Below are positions 47,944-58,388 of a stretch of 64,000 nucleotides of DNA, piece after piece. The stretch comes from Megascapheus bottae. Taxonomy: Eukaryota; Chordata; Mammalia; Rodentia; Geomyidae. The DNA is taken from NCBI GenBank assembly GCA_024803745.1, contig JANJXV010000130.1, forward strand, positions 1,726,501 through 1,790,500, given 5' to 3'. Within the stretch, counting starts at the first letter, position 1, and each line of letters begins with the position of its first letter. The translations under genes and the position numbers were made by a program. Below the pieces are notes generated by a model, which saw only the letters and a program-made list of their open reading frames with translations, had not been told where the DNA came from and did not search any database.

Positions 47944-48654
47944 GCACAACCTCCAGGAAGCAGACGTTGATGTTTTCCTGCCCCACATCCACTTTTTCTT
48001 CCTTTCTTCATGGCATCATGTAGCTCTTGGGACACCTTTCCTAAGTGGACTGACCCCACCCTCAGCTCCAAGAGTGACCTGCTTCAGGTAGAAGGAATTC
48101 CATTCAGCTCATGGGCTCAAGGCTCACCATGGGGCATTATTTTGACCAATGAACACGAACAAGGGATTTCTGGGAAAAGTTTCACCCTCTCAACAGTCTC
48201 TTATTTCGGGATGTCATCTGGTCTGTATCCCCTAATGTTCAGGACTGCCACATACACTTGGTGGCTAGCCCATGGGTAAAGCCAACATGGGGCAAAACAA
48301 AAGAGAGACACTGAAACAAAATTGCAAACTCTGGGTCCTCTGATCCCCTGCATCAGCCTACACAGAAGAAGGAATCTTGTCTGAGTTTCCTGTTCCAGAT
48401 AGCAATAAATGACATCATCATTTGAAATATCTGAACTTGCCATTTCTGTCAAAAGCATCTGATCTCAGAGCATTCTCGATTATGAAGTGACACATACATC
48501 GTTCGTTTCCAGTCAACTGTTGTGCCCGGCAACTTCACTAACAAATGATTAGCTCTTGTCACAAATGTCTTCTTTTCTAGCCTCTTTTCTAGCCAGATCA
48601 CTGCTTGCAGTATTTGTTTTTCTTCAAATGGCAGCAATGATTTATAAAAATAGT
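47944..48654. other. Unassigned sequence
   Basis: No gene was recognised. Frames of 71-89 codons on both strands show no domain. Confidence 0.45.
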
Positions 48655-48835
48655 AACATCCCATACTACTTATGGGCCAGACTCAATTTTATGTATACAG
48701 CATATTGAATCTTCACAATAACCACGTAACATGGATATTATCATCACCTCCATGGCTAGAATGAGGCTCAGAGAGATCAAATGCTTTTTCCCTGAGGTCA
48801 CACAAATGGTAAGTGACAGGGACTAAAGTTCACAG
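48655..48835 (-). mobile_element. MIR, nearly full length
   Basis: 'acttatgggccagactcaat', 'aatcttcacaataaccacgt', 'gatattatcatcacc', 'gaatgaggctcagagagatc', 'gaggtcacacaaatggtaag' cover most of the MIR in antisense. Confidence 0.82.
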
Positions 48836-51083
48836 CAGAAAGGAGAGGAAGATCACCAAGAAATTTAATCTACTCCACATCCCCCCCAACCATGTAGAAA
48901 TTAAATCTAGCCCTTCTTCATCTCCCCTTGCAGCTAAGCAAAGTAGAAGGAAGAGAGGAGGAACTGCCATAAAAGTGAAGAGGGAAATGATGTGGCAGCC
49001 AGAGATGTGAGCGGGACATATCCTCTTACATGGGGACTCAATTGGCTACCTGCAAACTAGAGATGCGAAGCCACAGCTACGAGGCAAGATTATTGTCTGG
49101 TCTAAGGAAAACAATTCACATTCGATGTGTGGCCTGGAGCCTCAGAAAACTATGGGAGATGAATCATGATAGTACACGAGCCTTATTTTACCTTCCTCCC
49201 TGCTTACTGGTCACCTGCTTTGTCTCATTTAGTGATGACATGCAAACGAAGCAAGACCTGACAGATTGCCTGAATGCCAACCAAATTGGCACTTATCACT
49301 TCAATTTAAATCCCCTTTCCTAGCTCTCCCCACTGAGGAGTCTGATGATAATTCTCTTCTAGGTCTTCATTTCATAAGCAGGGCCAATTTGACTCATTAT
49401 CTCCCTGTCAGCACAAAGATAATGAAAACCAGATGTCATCACTGACTTATCCCTGGCTCAGAACACAATCTGGGATGGAGAGAGAAAGTGAAGGGTGAAT
49501 TCCCTGGTGGGCAAGCTGTTAACCTTGAAGACAAAATTCAAGGATTCTGAGACACGCCCAGCCCTCACTAAAGGCTGTCCATCTCTGGCAGCTCCTGGGC
49601 AATTCGGGTAAGGACCACGGAAGCCAGGACACAAACAGTACAGCCAAAAGAGCTTTGGATAAACAATATGATACGAGACACTATCAAATAACATATACAA
49701 CACACACACAAGGGTAAAAAAAATCAAGTGCATCATGGAAGGGGTTGGGGGGGATTGTTTTTCTCCTATTAGCTTTGTTGATAAAATAAATAACTTTTGT
49801 TTTAAAGTGTGTTTGCTGTGCAAGTATCCTAAAGTTTCTTTCCATCTTTTGAGTTCAGGATTCTTCAAAGATGGCACATGATCTTGTCCGCTATGCAGAG
49901 TAAGGGAACAGTGCTAAAAAGTCATTAATATCTTTGAGGGAGTAGATTTAGCAGGCGCTTGAAATGGCCTTTCAAGAGCTTGCCTTTCTTCTGTTCCCTC
50001 TCTCCTCTGTCTCTGGCTCTGTTTGTCTAGCTCTCTCATCATCATCCTGTGGCAATACCTCAGGTGAGAAGACAACACTGCTGTTCTGACACTGAATGTC
50101 TTCATCCAGCCGAACATGCACCCAGGTCCCTGCCCTCCCCTCTTCCTCCCCCTGGCCAGAACACTTGATAGACCTCACAAGAGAAAAAAAAATGGTGTTA
50201 TTATTCAGCCGCTTGAAGTAGCCAGTCTCTTCCAAACCATTTCATCCGTCACATCTTCTCGACTGTCAGAAAAAGACATATTGCAAACAATAGCAATTGT
50301 GTCCTTTGTGAGGGGGGAAAAATAAAAGAATTGTAAAGGTCTGTCCATATCCATGGGAACCTTTGTTGTCAAGGGCACTGCATGTTTTGGGGCCTCCTAT
50401 CTCAGTGTTCCTGATGGGCTGCAGGGGAAAGGGTGGGCTCCAACATCACAGCTAGGTTCAGCGCAGAAGCAAGAGACAAGATGAAAAGGCCATCACAAAT
50501 GAGGGAGTCTGGCCCATTTCTCTGAGCTGTGGAGTGCCAACTACAGAAACATGGCAGACAGAAGTCATTCCTGAAGAAAATCACTACGGAAACTCTTGCA
50601 CTCGTTCAATTGGGAGGGATCCATTCTCTCAACCAGATGGCATCTTTGGTTGTTTAAAGGGTGGCAAGCAGGATTCCACACAAAACTTTAATAACAATGC
50701 CTTTGGCCAGCAGCAATGAAAAGGGATTTTTTTTTAATTTAAAGGGCTACTGGGTTAAGAAACTCACTTCCAGTGGGTTTGTTGCAATGGGGGAACTATG
50801 GCAGAACCTGGAAGTTGGTCTACCTGACGTCCTCATGGGCTTCTGAGATAACACTTGTTTAGAAGAAGGGAAGGCCTGGCAGCCAAAGCTTCAGCTCTGT
50901 TAATGTCAGGTTTTCATGTGGCAACAGATTTCCCCATGGCAGTTCAAGGCCATTCAAGTCTTATTTTCAATCCAGTCCTTTGATTTTATTTTTCTCATCG
51001 ATGCCCAGTGTATATGTCTGTAGCATGCTCATATGTGTGTGTATATTTCTGCACATATACACAAAGAATTCATGCATGTGTGT

Positions 51084-51084
<1 letters not shown>
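48836..51084. other. Unassigned sequence
   Basis: About 2.2 kb with no gene or clear repeat. A 139-codon minus frame (49458-49877) and several shorter ones show no domain. 49075-49320 may be a conserved block (see findings). Confidence 0.45.

Positions 51085-51124
<40 letters not shown>
51085..51124. repeat. (CA)n microsatellite
   Basis: Uninterrupted CA array of about 40 bases. Confidence 0.97.
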
Positions 51125-51127
<3 letters not shown>

Positions 51128-51794
51128 CCCTTGCACCAACAAGCACTCATAATGTTCCCCTCTCTTGTTCCTCCCACCTCTGTACACATCAGCCTAACTT
51201 ATAACTTCCATTTCAAGGCTGGACAACTTTCTTTGGTTCCCTAAAGCTACCCAGGTGGCAGGTAAGAAATATCCAAGAATTTGAGTTCCTAAAAGCTGTT
51301 CTCAGCCACCAGGACAGTTGGGGACTGGGTTTATCAATAGCCCAGGAAGCAAAAAATCAATGGCAAAGTGACAATAACCAACTACACACACCTATCAAGC
51401 TGGCCAATCAGAGATACCTCTTCAAATGAGCTACAAATGATTGGCTTCAGGGAAGAACACGGGATATAAGCTGGACTAGTCAGACTTCTTTGTGGGTCTT
51501 CTAATTTGAATATAAGGAGTCGGGGTGGGGATTTCTTGCCAAACTGGTCAAATAGAAATTTGATGTAGCCAGTCATAGGGAGCCTGAATTAAGAGATATA
51601 GAAAGACTCCCTGCCAATCCCCCCAAAAACTGTTCCTTCATCCCTCTTTCCTATATCCAGGTACTTCCTTTATGTACCTCTTTTTGCTTAAGCCTGTTTC
51701 AGATAGACTTGGTCACTTATAACTCCTGCAACCCCAGCAGGTCTTTCCAAGGAAAATGTTAAGCTTCTTTAGGCCGAACCACAGCGTCCTGTGC
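51125..51794. other. Unassigned sequence
   Basis: Nothing was recognised between the CA array and the LTR-like repeat. Confidence 0.45.
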
Positions 51795-52235
51795 CAACGT
51801 ATCTTTGTCCCAATAGGATATATTTAGAATTAAAGGATGGAAATTTATTTTGGGTATGGCCTCCCAGATTTATGGAGGTTGAGAAGCCCCACAGCCAGCC
51901 ACCTGCAAACTGGAGAATAAGACAAACCAGTGCCAAAATTCTGTCCATGTACAAAGAAAACAGCCCTTGTGTCCAAAAGCTGAATGTCCTCGACCAAGAA
52001 GAGAGAGAAAACAAAATCTCCCTTTCTTCCTTTTGTTCCTCTCCAGGGTCCCTCTGTGGACTGAATAATGTTCACCCGCATGCATGAGAAAGGGTCTTCT
52101 TAAGTCAGTCCACTGATTTAAACTGGAATTGCCTCTGGAAAAACGTCCATAGACACATGTGGGAAGGATGCCATCTCATCTGACTTGGCGTGCCTATGGC
52201 CAGTAAAATTGATAATGAAGTTGATTGTCATATGT
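51795..52235 (+). mobile_element. Ancient LTR-like interspersed repeat, family unresolved
   Basis: 'tatggaggttgagaagcccc', 'agccacctgcaaactggaga', 'tcgaccaagaagagagaga', 'ctctgtggactgaataatgt', 'aagtcagtccactgattta', 'ccatagacacatgtggga' follow, in order, a repeat common in mammalian genomes. I cannot assign its family with confidence, though an ERVL-type LTR is likely. The frames of 71-98 codons here are incidental. Confidence 0.6.
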
Positions 52236-52509
52236 TGAAAAGACCACAAAAACACAGTGATCCACTAGCCAAACCTGGAAGAGATTGAAGCATGATGTAG
52301 CTGATGCCTAGAAGGAAGAGCTCGCTGTGTGGTAGATATTAGATTTGAGAATGGTGATGAGAAGAAATGAACCACGGGAAGATCCAGAATATTCCAGGAG
52401 AGAGCTTGGAGGAGCAGAAAGAAAGCATGGTGGCTAGACAAGGGAGAAAGGCGCAAGGGTCCACATCAACTGGCTACATTTAAGCTCTATAGGAATCGTT
52501 CTCCAGTTC
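52236..52509. other. Unassigned sequence
   Basis: Nothing was recognised. Confidence 0.4.
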
Positions 52510-52630
52510 TCAGGGTCTCCCCTATCCTGGACCTCAGTTTCCCCGTGCTTGTATCAAAAAAGTTAAACTAGACAAAGAATAAGCACAACGCTGGTTCTAT
52601 GGTTTGCATTTTCTGAAATCATAGGATTCA
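52510..52630 (+). mobile_element. MIR-family fragment
   Basis: 'cctggacctcagtttccccg', 'agttaaactagacaaaga' and 'ggttctatggtttgcat' resemble the 3' half of a MIR subfamily. Confidence 0.5.
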
Positions 52631-54311
52631 AATCCAGTTTCCCCCACTTAAGCCCTAAGAAAATACCCCCAGCATCATGTGTCACATTGCAAGCCCTGAG
52701 CGTGAGACGGTGAAAGACACAGCTTAAGCTAGGGGTTTTCAGTGTGTTCTCTCAGATATGCGGGTTTGTCTAAATGTAAACAAAGCAGTTTTTACAGGTA
52801 AGAGGCTAGATTTTTCTGACTCCAGGTTTTTCCAAGAATTTCAGATACACAAGGATGCTTGTAGAAAACAACTTCCTACCTGTGTTTTGAAAAGTACTCC
52901 CCTTTAAAAATAAAATGACAGGAAGTGCTCACTGTGAAGGTGTCGGGAGAAACTAGTTAATTATCTCTCCCTTTCTCTGTCTCTCTTTCCCTCTCCTCCC
53001 ACCCTCTCTGAGATAGGATCTTGCATCTTTACTATCATGACCAAATACATTCTGCTTACAAAGCATGATGACAAAGAAGCAAAGCAGAACGTATTTGGTC
53101 CAAGAAGTAATAGAAGACAAAGATAAAAATCAACTGAAGACCTCTGCCCCTCTTTTTCTCTCACACACACACACCTCAAATACTCCCCTCAGATAGACCC
53201 AAGCACAACAGATGTACAACTGCTAATGATGCTCACTAACACAAGCTTCTATTCAAAGGCTTTCAACCCAAGTATTGATGTGACACACCCCTGTTCACAC
53301 ATGCGTACATATTCTTATGTGTCTGAGTACATCTGTGAAAAGCAAGCAAATCTACTCAGGTGCTTATGTATACATCCAAACGCAAAACTTACATGTGCCT
53401 GCCCTAAGGAGCTCACATACTCACAAATGCACACATGATACAAACAAACCTATAACTTAACAGCAAAGTTGTGATTTGCATGCATCTAGGCTTGCCCTTA
53501 AATCCTGAGATACACAGACATCTGAAGACATGAGACAGGCCCACATACGTGAATACATATTCAACTAGGGTTGTAGACATACAATACACACAATCTCACT
53601 ACCTCCTGGTACACACAACACACAGACATAATCACTGTACCAGCATGCATGCGTGTGCACACACACACACAAGTTCATATTGCTTCCTGAATGACCTAAA
53701 CAACAGAAATATAATTATTAAAAGGTTAGGCATGCATTTTGCTTCTGCTTTGTGGCTTTTTTTTCTGCTCTTAAATAGAAAAATCAATCATATCAAAGCG
53801 AGGGAAGTAGTAATAAAATAAGATGCAGGCTCCTTGAAACTAAAGGCCTGGTGTCCATGTCTGTGAAGAAAAGGAGGCTGAGGTCGGGTTCTACCGGGAA
53901 CTAACTGGCTGGGGGATGGGAGGGTTTCATCAATTTCTGGCCAGAGGGAGTCATTCGGTCCCACACCTTCATATTAATTGCATCTCACATTTGTGATTCC
54001 TTTTAACTTTTGGGAGGAGTGGAGGGGTGGAAGACTCTCTTTCAAGTCTGCATTCCCTTTGGATTCTCCCATCTCACACAGGGGTGAGGGGTGCAGTTGA
54101 AGAGGTCTGTGGTAGTACGTGCCTATCTGCAGTCTAAGACCTGCCGTACTGGGCTCCCTTCATTCCTTCACCCCCAAAACAACCCACATACTCCAAGAAG
54201 ACATTTTGATTGACTCAGAAAATGGGTTGCAATTTGACCCAATGAGATGAGCAGCAACTAACTGCTTACAGGAAGTGGGCTTTCTTGCTCTATGGGTAGC
54301 TCTGCCATAGT
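52631..54311. other. Unassigned sequence
   Basis: No gene was recognised. A CT-rich patch lies at 52962-53010 and scattered CA-rich pieces at 53160-53180 and 53580-53672. Confidence 0.45.
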
Positions 54312-54478
54312 GTGAAGCCAGTCTGGGCAGGAGTGAGACTCTTACCTCAGATTAACCACCAAAAAAAAAAAAAGCCAAAAGTGGAGATGTGGATCGAGTG
54401 GTAGAGTGCCAGGCTTCAGAAAAAAAAAAAGTTCAAGGACAGTACCCAGGCTCTCAATTCAAGCCTCAGGTCCAGCAT
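54312..54478 (+). mobile_element. Composite SINE, 5'-truncated
   Basis: Starts inside the head ('gtgaagccagtctgggcagg'), then 'cttacctcagattaaccacc', a poly-A interruption, 'gatcgagtggtagagtgcca' and 'caattcaagcctcagg'. Its tail is the (CA)n that follows. Confidence 0.85.
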
Positions 54479-54488
54479 GTATGCATGT

Positions 54489-54490
<2 letters not shown>

Positions 54491-54538
<48 letters not shown>
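54491..54538. repeat. (AC)n microsatellite
   Basis: About 48 bases of pure AC, between the tail of one SINE and the target site of another. Confidence 0.97.
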
Positions 54539-54540
<2 letters not shown>

Positions 54541-54554
54541 AGTGAAACATTTTT

Positions 54555-54745
54555 TTTTTGCCAGCCCTGGGCTTGAGCTCAGGGCCTGAGCACTGTCCTT
54601 GGACTTTCTCAAGGCTAGAGCTCTACCACTTGAGCCTCAGCACCACTTCCGGCTTTTTTTCTATGTATGTGGTACCGAGGAATTGAACCCGGGTCTTCAT
54701 GCATGCTAGGCAAGCACTTTAACCACTAGGCCAAACTCCCAGCCC
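54555..54745 (-). mobile_element. Dimeric tRNA-derived SINE, young-looking
   Basis: Full length. In sense it begins 'gggctgggagtttggcctag', has the A box 'tggcctagtgg' and the B box 'gggttcaattcc', and ends in an A tail. The flanking duplication is 'aacattttt' (54546-54554 and 54746-54754). It is nearly identical to the copy at 45298. Confidence 0.95.
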
Positions 54746-54754
54746 AACATTTTT

Positions 54755-55224
54755 AATTCTCTATTTTTATACAAAATAAACTTTTAATTCAGTAGAAGCT
54801 ATATTTTAAATTCTGAGTGTAGGTCTCTTTCCTTGATGATGAACATACAGAGGGGTGTTGTCCCACATGTGAGTTCTTGGCCATGTTATCAGAGGGTAAA
54901 GAAACAATTCGATAAGCACTTTATCCTTAAACTATCACATCTAGTGCATTACACACATTTCCCATGGATGATACTTGCAACCTCCCATGGGTTGGTGGAG
55001 ACATCATTCCATCTTGAATCTCGGAGCGCTTGTAAAATCTCTCTTGCAGTTAAAGCAACCTGAATTGGGTTTTCAACTCCCTCCAGGCATCAGATATCGG
55101 ATATGAAATTGGTATTAACTCTGAACTAGGTTGAAAGTTTCCTTTTGAAACTTTCAAAAGAGAAGGAGATGCAAACTTGAAAACCCAGGTTTTTTTTTCA
55201 CTGCCTCACCCTTAAGCAATCCCA
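54755..55224. other. Unassigned sequence
   Basis: Nothing was recognised apart from 'aactttcaaaag'-type short inverted matches near 55130-55160. Confidence 0.45.
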
Positions 55225-55295
55225 ACCAGTTGGCTAGTGTTCGTTGTCATTTTACAGATGAGGAAACTGAGGCTCAGGAAGGTAGTTAGTAGAAG
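55225..55295 (-). mobile_element. MIR core fragment
   Basis: 'cattttacagatgaggaaac' followed by 'tgaggctcaggaaggtagtt' is a near-consensus antisense MIR core. Confidence 0.82.
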
Positions 55296-56304
55296 AAGCC
55301 ACAACTTCTACCTCATTTTAATTCTAAAAAGGCATGATTTTCTTTTTTACCTTACTGTACCGGAGTCCATAAACAAACACCACACACCACAAGAAATGTG
55401 GAGTTCAGACAATAAGGAAGCGAACCAGAGGTGAAACCAAAGGCTCTCCTCTCTCACTGACTTCAACACACTGAACTCTCATGCTCCCTGAACCTTCTGG
55501 AGACTCCAGCCCATGCATGACCTCTTCCAGGCCAACTCCTTAACCTGAAGACCGCTCTTGAGGAATTGTGTGCTTCGTTTTGATGGGGGTACCCTCACTT
55601 GGTTCCTGGGGACATGGATGATAAGGAGATACAAATGCACCGATTTCAAATTCCAGCCCTCCCTCCTCCCCAGATCTCTCACCTTGCTTCACAGATGTTT
55701 ACAAGATGCTGGACTAGTACAGAGTGGCAAGGGGTGGGGTGTGCCTCACCAGCTGCTGCTCACATAGGACATTTTTTTATTCCATAGAGAAATGCATTTA
55801 GGGGGTATATGAAGGGCCCTTCAAGTAATCTACATATACTAAGGGGTATGAGTGTGCGTGCATGCGTGTGTGTGCGTGCATGCGTGTGTGTGTATACACG
55901 AGTGTGTCATGGGGGTGGAAACTAATAGCAATAGCACATCTGGAGCCCTCAAAATGGTATTCTTGTTCTTAGTTATTTATTTGCCTCACAGTTGCTAGCT
56001 AGGTACTCAACTGCTGGGGTCATGCGTGCCTCCAGCTCATTCATGTGCTGGTTACTGGTCAACATAGGGTCCTACATTAAGTCAGGGGCCTGCCCAAGTT
56101 GTGATACTCCACTGTGCACTTGCCTAGGGTCCCTGGCGATGAGAGGAAGTATCATACCCAGCTACAGTGCTGAATAAGTGAGTGAATGAATGAATGAATC
56201 TCTACTGATGCTCAATGAAGGAAAACTGATGGTTTTAAAGCAAACCTAAATGGCTCAAATGGGGGTGCCAAATGTGTGCCACTGACTGAGATACTCAGGA
56301 ACTC
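55296..56304. other. Unassigned sequence with TG-rich tract
   Basis: No gene was recognised. An imperfect TG/'gcgtgcatgc' repeat lies at about 55850-55905 and a (GAAT)n run at 56183-56200. Confidence 0.45.
55850..55905. repeat. Imperfect (TG)n / 'gtgcgtgcatgc' repeat
   Basis: Alternating purine-pyrimidine sequence with two copies of 'gtgcgtgcatgcgtgtgtgt'. Confidence 0.9.
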
Positions 56305-56398
56305 TTTCCAATCTGGCTGGCCTTTTATAGCAATTTCCTGATCTCCGCCTCTTAAGTAGCTAAATTTACAGGCATGAGCCATGCCCATCTCAAAATGG
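56305..56398 (-). mobile_element. 7SL-like SINE head fragment
   Basis: 'ctggctggccttttatagc', 'ctgatctccgcctcttaagt', 'agctaaatttacaggcatga' and 'gccatgcccatct' match the antisense head. Confidence 0.78.
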
Positions 56399-56889
56399 TG
56401 TTCTTAGTGTGTGATTGAGCCTAAGAAGACATCCAGGAAATAGCAAGGCTGAGATAATGTGGGCAGATAAAGGGGTTCAAGCGAGGGTCCCAATTCCCCA
56501 AGGCCAGGTACACTTACCAAAATACGATTCCAATAAAGGAGGATATTTGATTCCAACAAAAAAATTGCCTTTGCTGTTCAGTGAGGTAAAACTGATTCTT
56601 TTAAACTGAAGTGGCTAGACGTGGGCTGCATCGTCAGCCCTTTGCCTTTGCCTTTATTCATTCATCATTCACTTATTCAGAAACTTTTTTTTCCTGTACG
56701 TTAAATCTGTTCCTAGGAATAGAGACAAACTGCTAGCCCTGTAGCCATGTAATGATTTGGAATGTTTGCAATGGTTTCAAATTATTTCATTGGGATTTTT
56801 ATAAGCCAGGGAAGCTGTGTTCCAATGTCTAAAAAAGTAGGCAACAAAATCACATCGCATGAATTTTAAAAGTTATTCCACCACTCATT
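56399..56889. other. Unassigned sequence
   Basis: Nothing was recognised. Confidence 0.4.
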
Positions 56890-57032
56890 CACAAAGAGCC
56901 TCCATTTCCACATCTGCTAAGCAAGCAAATGAAAATTCCCCAGGGTGGTAGTAAGGATTAAATAGTAAACAACAACCATTCAGTGTTAGCAGTGTGCTTA
57001 GTTATAATAAGTACTTAACTTTTAGTTATGAC
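56890..57032 (+). mobile_element. MIR fragment
   Basis: 'agcctccatttccacatctg', 'gaaaattccccagggtggta', 'gtaaggattaaatagtaa', then a worn 3' end. Confidence 0.72.
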
Positions 57033-57342
57033 TACCCACTAGAATATTCTACCTGAATACAAGTTGCTTCTCAGCACTTGGTCTAGAGTGACAAATGTTA
57101 GTCCTAACTCTCAAATACAAGCTCTTTATTTTCTAATGAGGAGCTTTGCTAAAAGAAAAAATAAAATGAAAAGAAATCCCATGGAAGGAAAAGTAACGGT
57201 TCTTCATTTAAATCTAGGAAAGCTTGATTAAGTCTCTTATAAGGCAGGAAAACAAAGGGCACATGAGGATGAATAAGAATAAACCCAAAATGGCACATAT
57301 TTTCTCTAGATCTTCATAGATGGATATGAGAAACTGCTAAGG
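57033..57342. other. Unassigned sequence
   Basis: Nothing was recognised. Confidence 0.4.
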
Positions 57343-57354
57343 ACTGAGGCATTT

Positions 57355-57549
57355 TTATTTATTTATTTTTTTATTGTAATTAGTAAAAGGGTTACATGAT
57401 ATTTGCCAGATAGAAGGTGCATTAATTCACATACATTGATACCCTTTCACATGTCTTGGTACCCATTTCTCTCCCCCCCTCCACACCCCCTACCCGTCTT
57501 GGTTTTCCCCCCTTCCCTATCAAATTTCAAATATCCAAATACAAATAGT
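57355..57549 (-). mobile_element. LINE-1, strongly 5'-truncated, with target-site duplication
   Basis: A minus-strand insertion holding only the last 190 or so bases of the 3' UTR and the tail (T-rich left end). The perfect 12-base duplication 'actgaggcattt' (57343-57354 and 57550-57561) marks both ends. It carries the 'tttgccagatag...gcattaattcac' variant. A 99-codon plus frame across it is an antisense shadow. Confidence 0.95.
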
Positions 57550-57561
57550 ACTGAGGCATTT

Positions 57562-57848
57562 ACACATAGACTAGAGCTTGAGACCCTTAGGGGAGGAACC
57601 CTAAGGTGTAACTTCTCTGAACACTATAGACACTTATTGAAATACTATTTAAGGAAATGGAAACATGTTGTTGATATTGGTAGTGGTGGTACTGGTATTT
57701 GATTTTACTTTCATTTTTTTCTGGGGGGAGTAGAGAGGGATTGTAAAAAGGGAGAGAGAGAGAATGAGCAAATCCAACTATACTATTCAGTATACACTAT
57801 GCGGAAAATGACCTATGAACTAGTGGGTGGGGATGGCAGGGGGAAACT
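57562..57848. other. Unassigned sequence
   Basis: Nothing was recognised apart from a 'ggagagagagaga' run near 57750. Confidence 0.4.
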
Positions 57849-57999
57849 GAGGAAAGGGGAGGAAAGGGAAGGGAAGGGAAGGGAAGGGAAGAGAAGGGAA
57901 GGGAAGGGAAAGGAAAGGAAAGGAAAGGAAAGGAAAGGAAAGGAAAGGAAAGGAAAGAAAAGGAAAGGAAAGGAAAGAAAAGGAAAGGAAAGGAAAGGG
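57849..57999. repeat. (GGGAA)n / (GGAAA)n all-purine array
   Basis: 151 bases without a single pyrimidine on the plus strand. The left part is GGGAA-type and the right part GGAAA-type. It directly abuts the 5' end of a plus-strand SINE. Frames on both strands (57797-58072) are Lys/Glu/Gly or Pro/Phe/Leu/Ser repeats and are not genes. Confidence 0.98.
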
Positions 58000-58176
58000 C
58001 TGAGAATGTGGCCTGGTGGTAGAGTGCTGGCCTAACATGCACGAAACCCTGGGTTTGATAACTCAGTACCACATCAACGGAAAAAGCCAGATGTTACTTT
58101 GTGGCTGCAGTGGTAACCTTGAGCACAAAGAGTCTCAAGGCCCAGGTCCTGAGTTCAAACCCAAGGACAGTCCCAC
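57997..58176 (+). mobile_element. Dimeric tRNA-derived SINE
   Basis: 'gggctgagaatgtggcctgg' head with A box 'tggcctggtgg', worn B box 'gggtttgataac', 'agtaccacatcaacgg' link, right monomer 'tggctgcagtggtaacc' and a worn tail. Older than the copies at 45298 and 54555. Confidence 0.86.
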
Positions 58177-58314
58177 AACTACTACTTGGCCACCGGGGTT
58201 AAGTTTTGAACACCACCTGACTCCAGAGTTTTGTGTTCCACCCTGGGCACCAATTCTTCGAATCTTAATTAAATGGTTGTAAATCTGTCAGGGAAGCAAA
58301 TCACGTGGCCTTCG

Positions 58315-58388
58315 GCACAATGCCGAAACGACACCTGACACATAGTAGATGTCTAAGACACAATGAATGAGTGAATGAATGAAATACA
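58315..58388 (+). mobile_element. LINE-2 extreme 3' end
   Basis: 'cacctgacacatagtagatg' followed by '(tgaa)n' ending matches the L2 terminus. Confidence 0.68.

Noticed and set aside
57797..58072. Lys/Glu-rich and Pro/Phe-rich frames
   Set aside because: Products of the all-purine GGAAA array plus the adjoining SINE.
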